From Flaccisagitta enflata (taxonomy: Eukaryota; Chaetognatha; Sagittoidea; Aphragmophora): a stretch of 64,000 nt of DNA. A program made the translations under genes and the position numbers. Numbering within the stretch: the stretch's first letter is position 1; each line of letters opens with the position of its first letter. The notes under the pieces are model-generated. The model was not told the DNA's origin. It made no database searches and worked only from the letters and a program-made list of their open reading frames with translations. Below, in pieces: positions 33,801 to 48,800 of this stretch. The DNA is taken from contig OZ231128.1 of assembly GCA_965153355.1 (NCBI GenBank), positions 11,532,001-11,596,000 on the forward strand. Reading direction: 5' to 3'.

Positions 33801-36800
33801 TGATATCAGGTTCAGCCAAGATAGATTGTTTTTGTAATGAGGGTGCTCTTGAAAGTAAGAGTTCTGCAAATTGTTGCTGTGGTGCTTTCTTATCCATTGT
33901 CTGTTTAGGTTTGCTGCCAACCTCTTCCTTGATTTTGTTAACTAGTGCTTCCAGACTAGAATCACTCATAGCGACATTCTCAATCTCAGCTGATGGTAAC
34001 TGCGTGATTGTTAGACTAAGTCTTCTCCGTATTTCATCTCCATTTTTAGGCAAATTGTTTTGTAAATCTGCTAAATTGGTAACCAGCTCAGCCTCAGTCA
34101 AGGTAGAGGTTTCAACAATTTGAGGCAGTGATTTCAAAAATATCTCAGAAAACTGATGTTCTGTTGATTTATCAATTCTTTCAGATTTCTTTAGAGGTTT
34201 TAACTGTTTCATTGTATCTTTAAATGTTTCCTCCAATTTTGAATTAGTCAATTTTTTGCTTTCCCTTGGAGATGATTTCTCTTCCTCAATAGATACAATG
34301 AGGCTCTTGATATTATCAGGATGCACCAATTCAGTTGAAGACATGTTATCTATTTTGGAAACTAACATGGGTTTGGTGTTTTCAGATGGAAGTGAAGTAA
34401 TAGACAACTCTTGCAAAAGCACATCCACAAATTTCTCAGCATTTTTTGGTCCTATCTTCTGTTCAGTATTCATAGGAGTATGAATAGTAGACTTAGCCTT
34501 GTTTACAGCCGAATTGAGTTTTGCTTCTGTTAAATCTTTTGCATATTGAGCCTTTCTTTCTTGTGTCCTGGGCTTAAGCCTCATAGCTTTTATCATGTCC
34601 ATCAAATTGTCCTCATTTTCTTCCTCTGCAGAAATGCTAGTTACTGCATGCAAAGTATCTTCTGGTGATGTACTTTCAACCTCTTTCACCATGGAAACCT
34701 TTTTGACTGGCTTTAGGTTAGCACCCCAAAGATGTGGTTGTTCTAGCTGGCTTTCCTCCATAACACTAGTTTTGTATTGCACTTGTGTTTTATGCTCAGC
34801 AGTATTTTGATCAAATGGCTCAGACTCTAAATCTTGAACAGATCTATCTTCTATGAAACCTATTGCATTTTTCAGTGTTTTTATGTCAATATGCTTTTGG
34901 CCATATAATTTAGACAGGTTTTGCCTGATATCAGGTTCAGCCAAGATAGATTGTTTTTGTAATGAGGGTGCTCTTGAAAGTAAGAGTTCTGCAAATTGTT
35001 GCTGTGGTGCTTTCTTATCCATTGTCTGTTTAGGTTTGCTGCCAACCTCTTCCTTGATTTTGTTAACTAGTGCTTCCAGACTAGAATCACTCATAGCGAC
35101 ATTCTCAATCTCAGCTGATGGTAACTGCGTGATTGTTAGACTAAGTCTTCTCCGTATTTCATCTCCATTTTTAGGCAAATTGTTTTGTAAATCTGCTAAA
35201 TTGGTAACCAGCTCAGCCTCAGTCAAGGTAGAGGTTTCAACAATTTGAGGCAGTGATTTCAAAAATATCTCAGAAAACTGATGTTCTGTTGATTTATCAA
35301 TTCTTTCAGATTTCTTTAGAGGTTTTAACTGTTTCATTGTATCTTTAAATGTTTCCTCCAATTTTGAATTAGTCAATTTTTTGCTTTCCCTTGGAGATGA
35401 TTTCTCTTCCTCAATAGATACAATGAGGCTCTTGATATTATCAGGATGCACCAATTCAGTTGAAGACATGTTATCTATTTTGGAAACTAACATGGGTTTG
35501 GTGTTTTCAGATGGAAGTGAAGTAATAGACAACTCTTGCAAAAGCACATCCACAAATTTCTCAGCATTTTTTGGTCCTATCTTCTGTTCAGTATTCATAG
35601 GAGTATGAATAGTAGACTTAGCCTTGTTTACAGCCGAATTGAGTTTTGCTTCTGTTAAATCTTTTGCATATTGAGCCTTTCTTTCTTGTGTCCTGGGCTT
35701 AAGCCTCATAGCTTTTATCATGTCCATCAAATTGTCCTCATTTTCTTCCTCTGCAGAAATGCTAGTTACTGCATGCAAAGTATCTTCTGGTGATGTACTT
35801 TCAACCTCTTTCACCATGGAAACCTTTTTGACTGGCTTTAGGTTAGCACCCCAAAGATGTGGTTGTTCTAGCTGGCTTTCCTCCATAACACTAGTTTTGT
35901 ATTGCACTTGTGTTTTATGCTCAGCAGTATTTTGATCAAATGGCTCAGACTCTAAATCTTGAACAGATCTATCTTCTATGAAACCTATTGCATTTTTCAG
36001 TGTTTTTATGTCAATATGCTTTTGGCCATATAATTTAGACAGGTTTTGCCTGATATCAGGTTCAGCCAAGATAGATTGTTTTTGTAATGAGGGTGCTCTT
36101 GAAAGTAAGAGTTCTGCAAATTGTTGCTGTGGTGCTTTCTTATCCATTGTCTGTTTAGGTTTGCTGCCAACCTCTTCCTTGATTTTGTTAACTAGTGCTT
36201 CCAGACTAGAATCACTCATAGCGACATTCTCAATCTCAGCTGATGGTAACTGCGTGATTGTTAGACTAAGTCTTCTCCGTATTTCATCTCCATTTTTAGG
36301 CAAATTGTTTTGTAAATCTGCTAAATTGGTAACCAGCTCAGCCTCAGTCAAGGTAGAGGTTTCAACAATTTGAGGCAGTGATTTCAAAAATATCTCAGAA
36401 AACTGATGTTCTGTTGATTTATCAACTCTTTCAGATTTCTTTAGAGGTTTTAACTGTTTCATTGTATCTTTAAATGTTTCCTCCAATTTTGAATTAGTCA
36501 ATTTTTTGCTTTCCCTTGGAGATGATTTCTCTTCCTCAATAGATACAATGAGGCTCTTGATATTATCAGGATGCACCAATTCAGTTGAAGACATGTTATC
36601 TATTTTGGAAACTAACATGGGTTTGGTGTTTTCAGATGGAAGTGAAGTAATAGACAACTCTTGCAAAAGCACATCCACAAATTTCTCAGCATTTTTTGGT
36701 CCTATCTTCTGTTCAGTATTCATAGGAGTATGAATAGTAGACTTAGCCTTGTTTACAGCCGAATTGAGTTTTGCTTCTGTTAAATCTTTTGCATATTGAG

Positions 36801-39800
36801 CCTTTCTTTCTTGTGTCCTGGGCTTAAGCCTCATAGCTTTTATCATGTCCATCAAATTGTCCTCATTTTCTTCCTCTGCAGAAATGCTAGTTACTGCATG
36901 CAAAGTATCTTCTGGTGATGTACTTTCAACCTCTTTCACCATGGAAACCTTTTTGACTGGCTTTAGGTTAGCACCCCAAAGATGTGGTTGTTCTAGCTGG
37001 CTTTCCTCCATAACACTAGTTTTGTATTGCACTTGTGTTTTATGCTCAGCAGTATTTTGATCAAATGGCTCAGACTCTAAATCTTGAACAGATCTATCTT
37101 CTATGAAACCTATTGCATTTTTCAGTGTTTTTATGTCAATATGCTTTTGGCCATATAATTTAGACAGGTTTTGCCTGATATCAGGTTCAGCCAAGATAGA
37201 TTGTTTTTGTAATGAGGGTGCTCTTGAAAGTAAGAGTTCTGCAAATTGTTGCTGTGGTGCTTTCTTATCCATTGTCTGTTTAGGTTTGCTGCCAACCTCT
37301 TCCTTGATTTTGTTAACTAGTGCTTCCAGACTAGAATCACTCATAGCGACATTCTCAATCTCAGCTGATGGTAACTGCGTGATTGTTAGACTAAGTCTTC
37401 TCCGTATTTCATCTCCATTTTTAGGCAAATTGTTTTGTAAATCTGCTAAATTGGTAACCAGCTCAGCCTCAGTCAAGGTAGAGGTTTCAACAATTTGAGG
37501 CAGTGATTTCAAAAATATCTCAGAAAACTGATGTTCTGTTGATTTATCAACTCTTTCAGATTTCTTTAGAGGTTTTAACTGTTTCATTGTATCTTTAAAT
37601 GTTTCCTCCAATTTTGAATTAGTCAATTTTTTGCTTTCCCTTGGAGATGATTTCTCTTCCTCAATAGATACAATGAGGCTCTTGATATTATCAGGATGCA
37701 CCAATTCAGTTGAAGACATGTTATCTATTTTGGAAACTAACATGGGTTTGGTGTTTTCAGATGGAAGTGAAGTAATAGACAACTCTTGCAAAAGCACATC
37801 CACAAATTTCTCAGCATTTTTTGGTCCTATCTTCTGTTCAGTATTCATAGGAGTATGAATAGTAGACTTAGCCTTGTTTACAGCCGAATTGAGTTTTGCT
37901 TCTGTTAAATTTTTTGCATATTGAGCCTTTCTTTCTTGTGTCCTGGGCTTAAGCCTCATAGCTTTAATCATGTCCATCAAATTGTCCTCATTTTCTTCCT
38001 CTGCAGAAATGCTAGTTACTGCATGCAAAGTATCTTCTGGTGATGTACTTTCAACCTCTTTCACCATGGAAACCTTTTTGACTGGCTTTAGGTTAGCACC
38101 CCAAAGATGTGGTTGTTCTAGCTGGCTTTCCTCCATAACACTAGTTTTGTATTGCACTTGTGTTTTATGCTCAGCAGTATTTTGATCAAATGGCTCAGAC
38201 TCTAAATCTTGAACAGATCTATCTTCTATGAAACCTATTGCATTTTTCAGTGTTTTTATGTCAATATGCTTTTGGCCATATAATTTAGACAGGTTTTGCC
38301 TGATATCAGGTTCAGCCAAGATAGATTGTTTTTGTAATGAGGGTGCTCTTGAAAGTAAGAGTTCTGCAAATTGTTGCTGTGGTGCTTTCTTATCCATTGT
38401 CTGTTTAGGTTTGCTGCCAACCTCTTCCTTGATTTTGTTAACTAGTGCTTCCAGATTAGAATCACTCATAGCGACATTCTCAATCTCAGCTGATGGTAAC
38501 TGCGTGATTGTTAGACTAAGTCTTCTCCGTATTTCATCTCCATTTTTAGGCAAATTGTTTTGTAAATCTGCTAAATTGGTAACCAGCTCAGCCTCAGTCA
38601 AGGTAGAGGTTTCAACAATTTGAGGCAGTGATTTCAAAAATATCTCAGAAAACTGATGTTCTGTTGTTTTATCAACTCTTTCAGATTTCTTTAGAGGTTT
38701 TAACTGTTTCATTGTATCTTTAAATGTTTCCTCCAATTGTGAATTAGTCAATTTTTTGCTTTCCCTTGGAGATGATTTCTCTTCCTCAATAGATACAATG
38801 AGGCTCTTGATATTATCAGGATGCACCAATTCAGTTGAAGACATGTTATCTATTTTGGAAACTAACATGGGTTTGGTGTTTTCAGATGGAAGTGAAGTAA
38901 TAGACAACTCTTGCAAAAGCACATCCACAAATTTCTCAGCATTTTTTGGTCCTATCTTCTGTTCAGTATTCATAGGAGTATGAATAGTAGACTTAGCCTT
39001 GTTTACAGCCGAATTGAGTTTTGCTTCTGTTAAATCTTTTGCATATTGAGCCTTTCTTTCTTGTGTCCTGGGCTTAAGCCTCATAGCTTTTATCATGTCC
39101 ATCAAATTGTCCTCATTTTCTTCCTCTGCAGAAATGCTAGTTACTGCATGCAAAGTATCTTCTGGTGATGTACTTTCAACCTCTTTCACCATGGAAACCT
39201 TTTTGACTGGCTTTAGGTTAGCACCCCAAAGATGTGGTTGTTCTAGCTGGCTTTCCTCCATAACACTAGTTTTGTATTGCACTTGTGTTTTATGCTCAGC
39301 AGTATTTTGATCAAATGGCTCAGACTCTAAATCTTGAACAGATCTATCTTCTATGAAACCTATTGCATTTTTCAGTGTTTTTATGTCAATATGCTTTTGG
39401 CCATATAATTTAGACAGGTTTTGCCTGATATCAGGTTCAGCCAAGATAGATTGTTTTTGTAATGAGGGTGCTCTTGAAAGTAAGAGTTCTGCAAATTGTT
39501 GCTGTGGTGCTTTCTTATCCATTGTCTGTTTAGGTTTGCTGCCAACCTCTTCCTTGATTTTGTTAACTAGTGCTTCCAGATTAGAATCACTCATAGCGAC
39601 ATTCTCAATCTCAGCTGATGGTAACTGCGTGATTGTTAGACTAAGTCTTCTCCGTATTTCATCTCCATTTTTAGGCAAATTGTTTTGTAAATCTGCTAAA
39701 TTGGTAACCAGCTCAGCCTCAGTCAAGGTAGAGGTTTCAACAATTTGAGGCAGTGATTTCAAAAATATCTCAGAAAACTGATGTTCTGTTGTTTTATCAA

Positions 39801-42800
39801 CTCTTTCAGATTTCTTTAGAGGTTTTAACTGTTTCATTGTATCTTTAAATGTTTCCTCCAATTGTGAATTAGTCAATTTTTTGCTTTCCCTTGGAGATGA
39901 TTTCTCTTCCTCAATAGATACAATGAGGCTCTTGATATTATCAGGATGCACCAATTCAGTTGAAGACATGTTATCTATTTTGGAAACTAACATGGGTTTG
40001 GTGTTTTCAGATGGAAGTGAAGTAATAGACAACTCTTGCAAAAGCACATCCACAAATTTCTCAGCATTTTTTGGTCCTATCTTCTGTTCAGTATTCATAG
40101 GAGTATGAATAGTAGACTTAGCCTTGTTTACAGCCAAATTGAGTTTTGCTTCTGTTAAATCTTTTGCATATTGAGCCTTTCTTTCTTGTGTCCTGGGCTT
40201 AAGCCTCATAGCTTTAATCATGTCCATCAAATTGTCCTCATTTTCTTCCTCTGCAGAAATGCTAGTTACTGCATGCAAAGTATCTTCTGGTGATGTACTT
40301 TCAACCTCTTTCACCATGGAAACCTTTTTGACTGGCTTTAGGTTAGCACCCCAAAGATGTGGTTGTTCTAGCTGGCTTTCCTCCATAACACTAGTTTTGT
40401 ATTGCACTTGTGTTTTATGCTCAGCAGTATTTTGATCAAATGGCTCAGACTCTAAATCTTGAACAGATCTATCTTCTATGAAACCTATTGCATTTTTCAG
40501 TGTTTTTATGTCAATATGCTTTTGGCCATATAATTTAGACAGGTTTTGCCTGATATCAGGTTCAGCCAAGATAGATTGTTTTTGTAATGAGGGTGCTCTT
40601 GAAAGTAAGAGTTCTGCAAATTGTTGCTGTGGTGCTTTCTTATCCATTGTCTGTTTAGGTTTGCTGCCAACCTGTTCCTTGATTTTGTTAACTAGTGCTT
40701 CCAGATTAGAATCACTCATAGCGACATTCTCAATCTCAGCTGATGGTAACTGCGTGATTGTTAGACTAAGTCTTCTCCGTATTTCATCTCCATTTTTAGG
40801 CAAATTGTTTTGTAAATCTGCTAAATTGGTAACCAGCTCAGCCTCAGTCAAGGTAGAGGTTTCAACAATTTGAGGCAGTGATTTCAAAAATATCTCAGAA
40901 AACTGATGTTCTGTTGTTTTATCAACTCTTTCAGATTTCTTTAGAGGTTTTAACTGTTTCATTGTATCTTTAAATGTTTCCTCCAATTGTGAATTAGTCA
41001 ATTTTTTGCTTTCCCTTGGAGATGATTTCTCTTCCTCAATAGATACAATGAGGCTCTTGATATTATCAGGATGCACCAATTCAGTTGAAGACATGTTATC
41101 TATTTTGGAAACTAACATGGGTTTGGTGTTTTCAGATGGAAGTGAAGTAATAGACAACTCTTGCAAAAGCACATCCACAAATTTCTCAGCATTTTTTGGT
41201 CCTATCTTCTGTTCAGTATTCATAGGAGTATGAATAGTAGACTTAGCCTTGTTTACAGCCGAATTGAGTTTTGCTTCTGTTAAATCTTTTGCATATTGAG
41301 CCTTTCTTTCTTGTGTCCTGGGCTTAAGCCTCATAGCTTTTATCATGTCCATCAAATTGTCCTCATTTTCTTCCTCTGCAGAAATGCTAGTTACTGCATG
41401 CAAAGTATCTTCTGGTGATGTACTTTCAACCTCTTTCACCATGGAAACCTTTTTGACTGGCTTTAGGTTAGCACCCCAAAGATGTGGTTGTTCTAGCTGG
41501 CTTTCCTCCATAACACTAGTTTTGTATTGCACTTGTGTTTTATGCTCAGCAGTATTTTGATCAAATGGCTCAGACTCTAAATCTTGAACAGATCTATCTT
41601 CTATGAAACCTATTGCATTTTTCAGTGTTTTTATGTCAATATGCTTTTGGCCATATAATTTAGACAGGTTTTGCCTGATATCAGGTTCAGCCAAGATAGA
41701 TTGTTTTTGTAATGAGGGTGCTCTTGAAAGTAAGAGTTCTGCAAATTGTTGCTGTGGTGCTTTCTTATCCATTGTCTGTTTAGGTTTGCTGCCAACCTCT
41801 TCCTTGATTTTGTTAACTAGTGCTTCCAGATTAGAATCACTCATAGCGACATTCTCAATCTCAGCTGATGGTAACTGCGTGATTGTTAGACTAAGTCTTC
41901 TCCGTATTTCATCTCCATTTTTAGGCAAATTGTTTTGTAAATCTGCTAAATTGGTAACCAGCTCAGCCTCAGTCAAGGTAGAGGTTTCAACAATTTGAGG
42001 CAGTGATTTCAAAAATATCTCAGAAAACTGATGTTCTGTTGATTTATCAACTCTTTCAGATTTCTTTAGAGGTTTTAACTGTTTCATTGTATCTTTAAAT
42101 GTTTCCTCCAATTGTGAATTAGTCAATTTTTTGCTTTCCCTTGGAGATGATTTCTCTTCCTCAATAGATACAATGAGGCTCTTGATATTATCAGGATGCA
42201 CCAATTCAGTTGAAGACATGTTATCTATTTTGGAAACTAACATGGGTTTGGTGTTTTCAGATGGAAGTGAAGTAATAGACAACTCTTGCAAAAGCACATC
42301 CACAAATTTCTCAGCATTTTTTGGTCCTATCTTCTGTTCAGTATTCATAGGAGTATGAATAGTAGACTTAGCCTTGTTTACAGCCGAATTGAGTTTTGCT
42401 TCTGTTAAATTTTTTGCATATTGAGCCTTTCTTTCTTGTGTCCTGGGCTTAAGCCTCATAGCTTTAATCATGTCCATCAAATTGTCCTCATTTTCTTCCT
42501 CTGCAGAAATGCTAGTTACTGCATGCAAAGTATCTTCTGGTGATGTACTTTCAACCTCTTTCACCATGGAAACCTTTTTGACTGGCTTTAGGTTAGCACC
42601 CCAAAGATGTGGTTGTTCTAGCTGGCTTTCCTCCATAACACTAGTTTTGTATTGCACTTGTGTTTTATGCTCAGCAGTATTTTGATCAAATGGCTCAGAC
42701 TCTAAATCTTGAACAGATCTATCTTCTATGAAACCTATTGCATTTTTCAGTGTTTTTATGTCAATATGCTTTTGGCCATATAATTTAGACAGGTTTTGCC

Positions 42801-45800
42801 TGATATCAGGTTCAGCCAAGATAGATTGTTTTTGTAATGAGGGTGCTCTTGAAAGTAAGAGTTCTGCAAATTGTTGCTGTGGTGCTTTCTTATCCATTGT
42901 CTGTTTAGGTTTGCTGCCAACCTCTTCCTTGATTTTGTTAACTAGTGCTTCCAGACTAGAATCACTCATAGCGACATTCTCAATCTCAGCTGATGGTAAC
43001 TGCGTGATTGTTAGACTAAGTCTTCTCCGTATTTCATCTCCATTTTTAGGCAAATTGTTTTGTAAATCTGCTAAATTGGTAACCAGCTCAGCCTCAGTCA
43101 AGGTAGAGGTTTCAACAATTTGAGGCAGTGATTTCAAAAATATCTCAGAAAACTGATGTTCTGTTGATTTATCAAATCTTTCAGATTTCTTTAGAGGTTT
43201 TAACTGTTTCATTGTATCTTTAAATGTTTCCTCCAATTTTGAATTGGTCAATTTTTTGCTTTCCCTTGGAGATGATTTCTCCTCCTCAATAGATACAATG
43301 AGGCTCTTGATATTATCAGGATGCACCAATTCAGTTGAAGACATGTTATCTATTTTGGAAACTAACATGGGTTTGGTGTTTTCAGATGGAAGTGAAGTAA
43401 TAGACAACTCTTGCAAAAGCACATCCACAAATTTCTCAGCATTTTTTGGTCCTATCTTCTGTTCAGTATTCATAGGAGTATGAATAGTAGACTTAGCCTT
43501 GTTTACAGCCGAATTGAGTTTTGCTTCTGTTAAATTTTTTGCATATTGAGCCTTTCTTTCTTGTGTCCTGGGCTTAAGCCTCATAGCTTTTATCATGTCC
43601 ATCAAATTGTCCTCATTTTCTTCCTCTGCAGAAATGCTAGTTACTGCATGCAAAGTATCTTCTGGTGATGTACTTTCAACCTCTTTCACCATGGAAACCT
43701 TTTTGACTGGCTTTAGGTTAGCACCCCAAAGATGTGGTTGTTCTAGCTGGCTTTCCTCCATAACACTAGTTTTGTATTGCACTTGTGTTTTATGCTCAGC
43801 AGTATTTTGATCAAATGGCTCAGACTCTAAATCTTGAACAGATCTATCTTCTATGAAACCTATTGCATTTTTCAGTGTTTTTATGTCAATATGCTTTTGG
43901 CCATATAATTTAGACAGGTTTTGCCTGATATCAGGTTCAGCCAAGATAGATTGTTTTTGTAGTGAGGGTGCTCTTGAAAGTAAGAGTTCTGCAAATTGTT
44001 GCTGTGGTGCTTTCTTATCCATTGTCTGTTTTGGTTTGCTGCCAACCTCTTCCTTGACTTTGTTAACTAGTGCTTCCAGACTAGAATCACTCATAGCGAC
44101 ATTCTCAATCTCAGCTGATGGTAACTGCGTGATTGTTAGACTAAGTCTTCTCCGTATTTCATCTCCATTTTTAGGCAAATTGTTTTGTAAATCTGCTAAA
44201 TTGGTAACCAGCTCAGCCTCAGTCAAGGTAGAGGTTTCAACAATTTGAGGCAGTGATTTCAAAAATATCTCAGAAAACTGATGTTCTGTTGATTTATCAA
44301 CTCTTTCAGATTTCTTTAGAGGTTTTAACTGTTTCATTGTATCTTTAAATGTTTCCTCCAATTTTGAATTAGTCAATTTTTTGCTTTCCCTTGGAGATGA
44401 TTTCTCTTCCTCAATAGATACAATGAGGCTCTTGATATTATCAGGATGCACCAATTCAGTTGAAGACATGTTATCTATTTTGGAAACTAACATGGGTTTG
44501 GTGTTTTCAGATGGAAGTGAAGTAATAGACAACTCTTGCAAAAGCACATCCACAAATTTCTCAGCATTTTTTGGTCCTATCTTCTGTTCAGTATTCATAG
44601 GAGTATGAATAGTAGACTTAGCCTTGTTTACAGCCGAATTGAGTTTTGCTTCTGTTAAATCTTTTGCATATTGAGCCTTTCTTTCTTGTGTCCTGGGCTT
44701 AAGCCTCATAGCTTTTATCATGTCCATCAAATTGTCCTCATTTTCTTCCTCTGCAGAAATGCTAGTTACTGCATGCAAAGTATCTTCTGGTGATGTACTT
44801 TCAACCTCTTTCACCATGGAAACCTTTTTGACTGGCTTTAGGTTAGCACCCCAAAGATGTGGTTGTTCTAGCTGGCTTTCCTCCATAACACTAGTTTTGT
44901 ATTGCACTTGTGTTTTATGCTCAGCAGTATTTTGATCAAATGGCTCAGACTCTAAATCTTGAACAGATCTATCTTCTATGAAACCTATTGCATTTTTCAG
45001 TGTTTTTATGTCAATATGCTTTTGGCCATATAATTTAGACAGGTTTTGCCTGATATCAGGTTCAGCCAAGATAGATTGTTTTTGTAATGAGGGTGCTCTT
45101 GAAAGTAAGAGTTCTGCAAATTGTTGCTGTGGTGCTTTCTTATCCATTGTCTGTTTAGGTTTGCTGCCAACCTCTTCCTTGATTTTGTTAACTAGTGCTT
45201 CCAGATTAGAATCACTCATAGCGACATTCTCAATCTCAGCTGATGGTAACTGCGTGATTGTTAGACTAAGTCTTCTCCGTATTTCATCTCCATTTTTAGG
45301 CAAATTGTTTTGTAAATCTGCTAAATTGGTAACCAGCTCAGCCTCAGTCAAGGTAGAGGTTTCAACAATTTGAGGCAGTGATTTCAAAAATATCTCAGAA
45401 AACTGATGTTCTGTTGATTTATCAACTCTTTCAGATTTCTTTAGAGGTTTTAACTGTTTCATTGTATCTTTAAATGTTTCCTCCAATTGTGAATTAGTCA
45501 ATTTTTTGCTTTCCCTTGGAGATGATTTCTCTTCCTCAATAGATACAATGAGGCTCTTGATATTATCAGGATGCACCAATTCAGTTGAAGACATGTTATC
45601 TATTTTGGATACTAAAATGGGTTTGGTGTTTTCAGATGGAAGTGAAGTAATAGACAACTCTTGCAAAAGCACATCCACAAATTTCTCAGCATTTTTTGGT
45701 CCTATCTTCTGTTCAGTATTCATAGGAGTATGAATAGTAGACTTAGCCTTGTTTACAGCCGAATTGAGTTTTGCTTCTGTTAAATCTTTTGCATATTGAG

Positions 45801-48800
45801 CCTTTCTTTCTTGTGTCCTGGGCTTAAGCCTCATAGCTTTTATCATGTCCATCAAATTGTCCTCATTTTCTTCCTCTGCAGAAATGCTAGTTACTGCATG
45901 CAAAGTATCTTCTGGTGATGTACTTTCAACCTCTTTCACCATGGAAACCTTTTTGACTGGCTTTAGGTTAGCACCCCAAAGATGTGGTTGTTCTAGCTGG
46001 CTTTCCTCCATAACACTAGTTTTGTATTGCACTTGTGTTTTATGCTCAGCAGTATTTTGATCAAATGGCTCAGACTCTAAATCTTGAACAGATCTATCTT
46101 CTATGAAACCTATTGCATTTTTCAGTGTTTTTATGTCAATATGCTTTTGGCCATATAATTTAGACAGGTTTTGCCTGATATCAGGTTCAGCCAAGATAGA
46201 TTGTTTTTGTAGTGAGGGTGCTCTTGAAAGTAAGAGTTCTGCAAATTGTTGCTGTGGTGCTTTCTTATCCATTGTCTGTTTTGGTTTGCTGCCAACCTCT
46301 TCCTTGATTTTGTTAACTAGTGCTTCCAGACTAGAATCACTCATAGCGACATTCTCAATCTCAGCTGATGGTAACTGCGTGATTGTTAGACTAAGTCTTC
46401 TCCATATTTCATCTCCATTTTTAGGCAAATTGTTTTGTAAATCTGCTAAATTGGTAACCAGCTCAGCCTCAGTCAAGGTAGAGGTTTCAACAATTTGAGG
46501 CAGTGATTTCAAAAATATCTCAGAAAACTGATGTTCTGTTGATTTATCAACTCTTTCAGATTTCTTTAGAGGTTTTAACTGTTTCATTGTATCTTTAAAT
46601 GTTTCCTCCAATTTTGAATTAGTCAATTTTTTGCTTTCCCTTGGAGATGATTTCTCTTCCTCAATAGATACAATGAGGCTCTTGATATTATCAGGATGCA
46701 CCAATTCAGTTGAAGACATGTTATCTATTTTGGAAACTAACATGGGTTTGGTGTTTTCAGATGGAAGTGAAGTAATAGACAACTCTTGCAAAAGCACATC
46801 CACAAATTTCTCAGCATTTTTTGGTCCTATCTTCTGTTCAGTATTCATAGGAGTATGAATAGTAGACTTAGCCTTGTTTACAGCCGAATTGAGTTTTGCT
46901 TCTGTTAAATCTTTTGCATATTGAGCCTTTCTTTCTTGTGTCCTGGGCTTAAGCCTCATAGCTTTTATCATGTCCATCAAATTGTCCTCATTTTCTTCCT
47001 CTGCAGAAATGCTAGTTACTGCATGCAAAGTATCTTCTGGTGATGTACTTTCAACCTCTTTCACCATGGAAACCTTTTTGACTGGCTTTAGGTTAGCACC
47101 CCAAAGATGTGGTTGTTCTAGCTGGCTTTCCTCCATAACACTAGTTTTGTATTGCACTTGTGTTTTATGCTCAGCAGTATTTTGATCAAATGGCTCAGAC
47201 TCTAAATCTTGAACCGATCTATCTTCTATGAAACCTATTGCATTTTTCAGTGTTTTTATGTCAATATGCTTTTGGCCATATAATTTAGACAGGTTTTGCC
47301 TGATATCAGGTTCAGCCAAGATAGATTGTTTTTGTAATGAGGGTGCTCTTGAAAGTAAGAGTTCTGCAAATTGTTGCTGTGGTGCTTTCTTATCCATTGT
47401 CTGTTTAGGTTTGCTGCCAACCTCTTCCTTGATTTTGTTAACTAGTGCTTCCAAACTAGAATCACTCATAGCGACATTCTCAATCTCAGCTGATGGTAAC
47501 TGCGTGATTGTTAGACTAAGTCTTCTCCGTATTTCATCTCCATTTTTAGGCAAACTGTTTTGTAAATCTGCTAAATTGGTAACCAGCTCAGCCTCAGTCA
47601 AGGTAGAGGTTTCAACAATTTGAGGCAGTGATTTCAAAAATATCTCAGAAAACTGATGTTCTGTTGATTTATCAACTCTTCCAGATTTCTTTAGAGGTTT
47701 TAACTGTTTCATTGTATCTTTAAATGTTTCCTCCAATTCTGAATTAGTCAATTTTTTGCTTTCCCTTGGAGATGATTTCTCTTCCTCAATAGATACAATG
47801 AGGCTCTTGATATTATCAGGATGCACCAATTCAGTTGAAGACATGTTATCTATTTTGGAAACTAACATGGGTTTGGTGTTTTCAGATGGAAGTGAAGTAA
47901 TAGACAACTCTTGCAAAAGCACATCCACAAATTTCTCAGCATTTTTTGGTCCTATCTTCTGTTCAGTATTCATAGGAGTATGCATAGTAGACTTAGCCTT
48001 GTTTACAGCCGAATTGAGTTTTGCTTCTGTTAAATCTTTTGCATATTGAGCCTTTCTTTCTTGTGTCCTGGGCTTAAGCCTCATAGCTTTTATCATGTCC
48101 ATCAAATTGTCCTCATTTTCTTCCTCTGCAGAAATGCTAGTTACTGCATGCAAAGTATCTTCTGGTGATGTACTTTCAACCTTTTTCACCATGGAAACCT
48201 TTTTGACTGGCTTTAGGTTAGCACCCCAAAGATGTGGTTGTTCTAGCTGGCTTTCCTCCATAACACTAGTTTTGTATTGTACTTGTGTTTTATGCTCAGC
48301 AGTATTTTGATCAAATGGCTCAGACTCTAAATCTTGAACAGATCTATCTTCTATGAAACCTATTGCATTTCTCAGTGTTTTTATGTCAATATGCTTTTGG
48401 CCATATAATTTAGACAGGTTTTGCCTGATATCAGGTTCAGCCAAGATAGATTGTTTTTGTAATGAGGGTGCTCTTGAAAGTAAGAGTTCTGCAAATTGTT
48501 GCTGTGGTGCTTTCTTATCCATTGTCTGTTTAGGTTTGCTGCCAACCTCTTCCTTGATTTTGTTAACTAGTGCTTCCAGACTAGAATCACTCATAGCGAC
48601 ATTCTCAATCTCAGCTGATGGTAACTGCGTGATTGTTAGACTAAGTCTTCTCCGTATTTCATCTCCATTTTTCGGCAAATTGTTTTGTAAATCTGCTAAA
48701 TTGGTAACCAGCTCAGCCTCAGTCAAGGTAGAGGTTTCAACAATTTGAGGCAGTGATTTCAAAAATATCTCAGAAAACTGATGTTCTGTTGATTTATCAA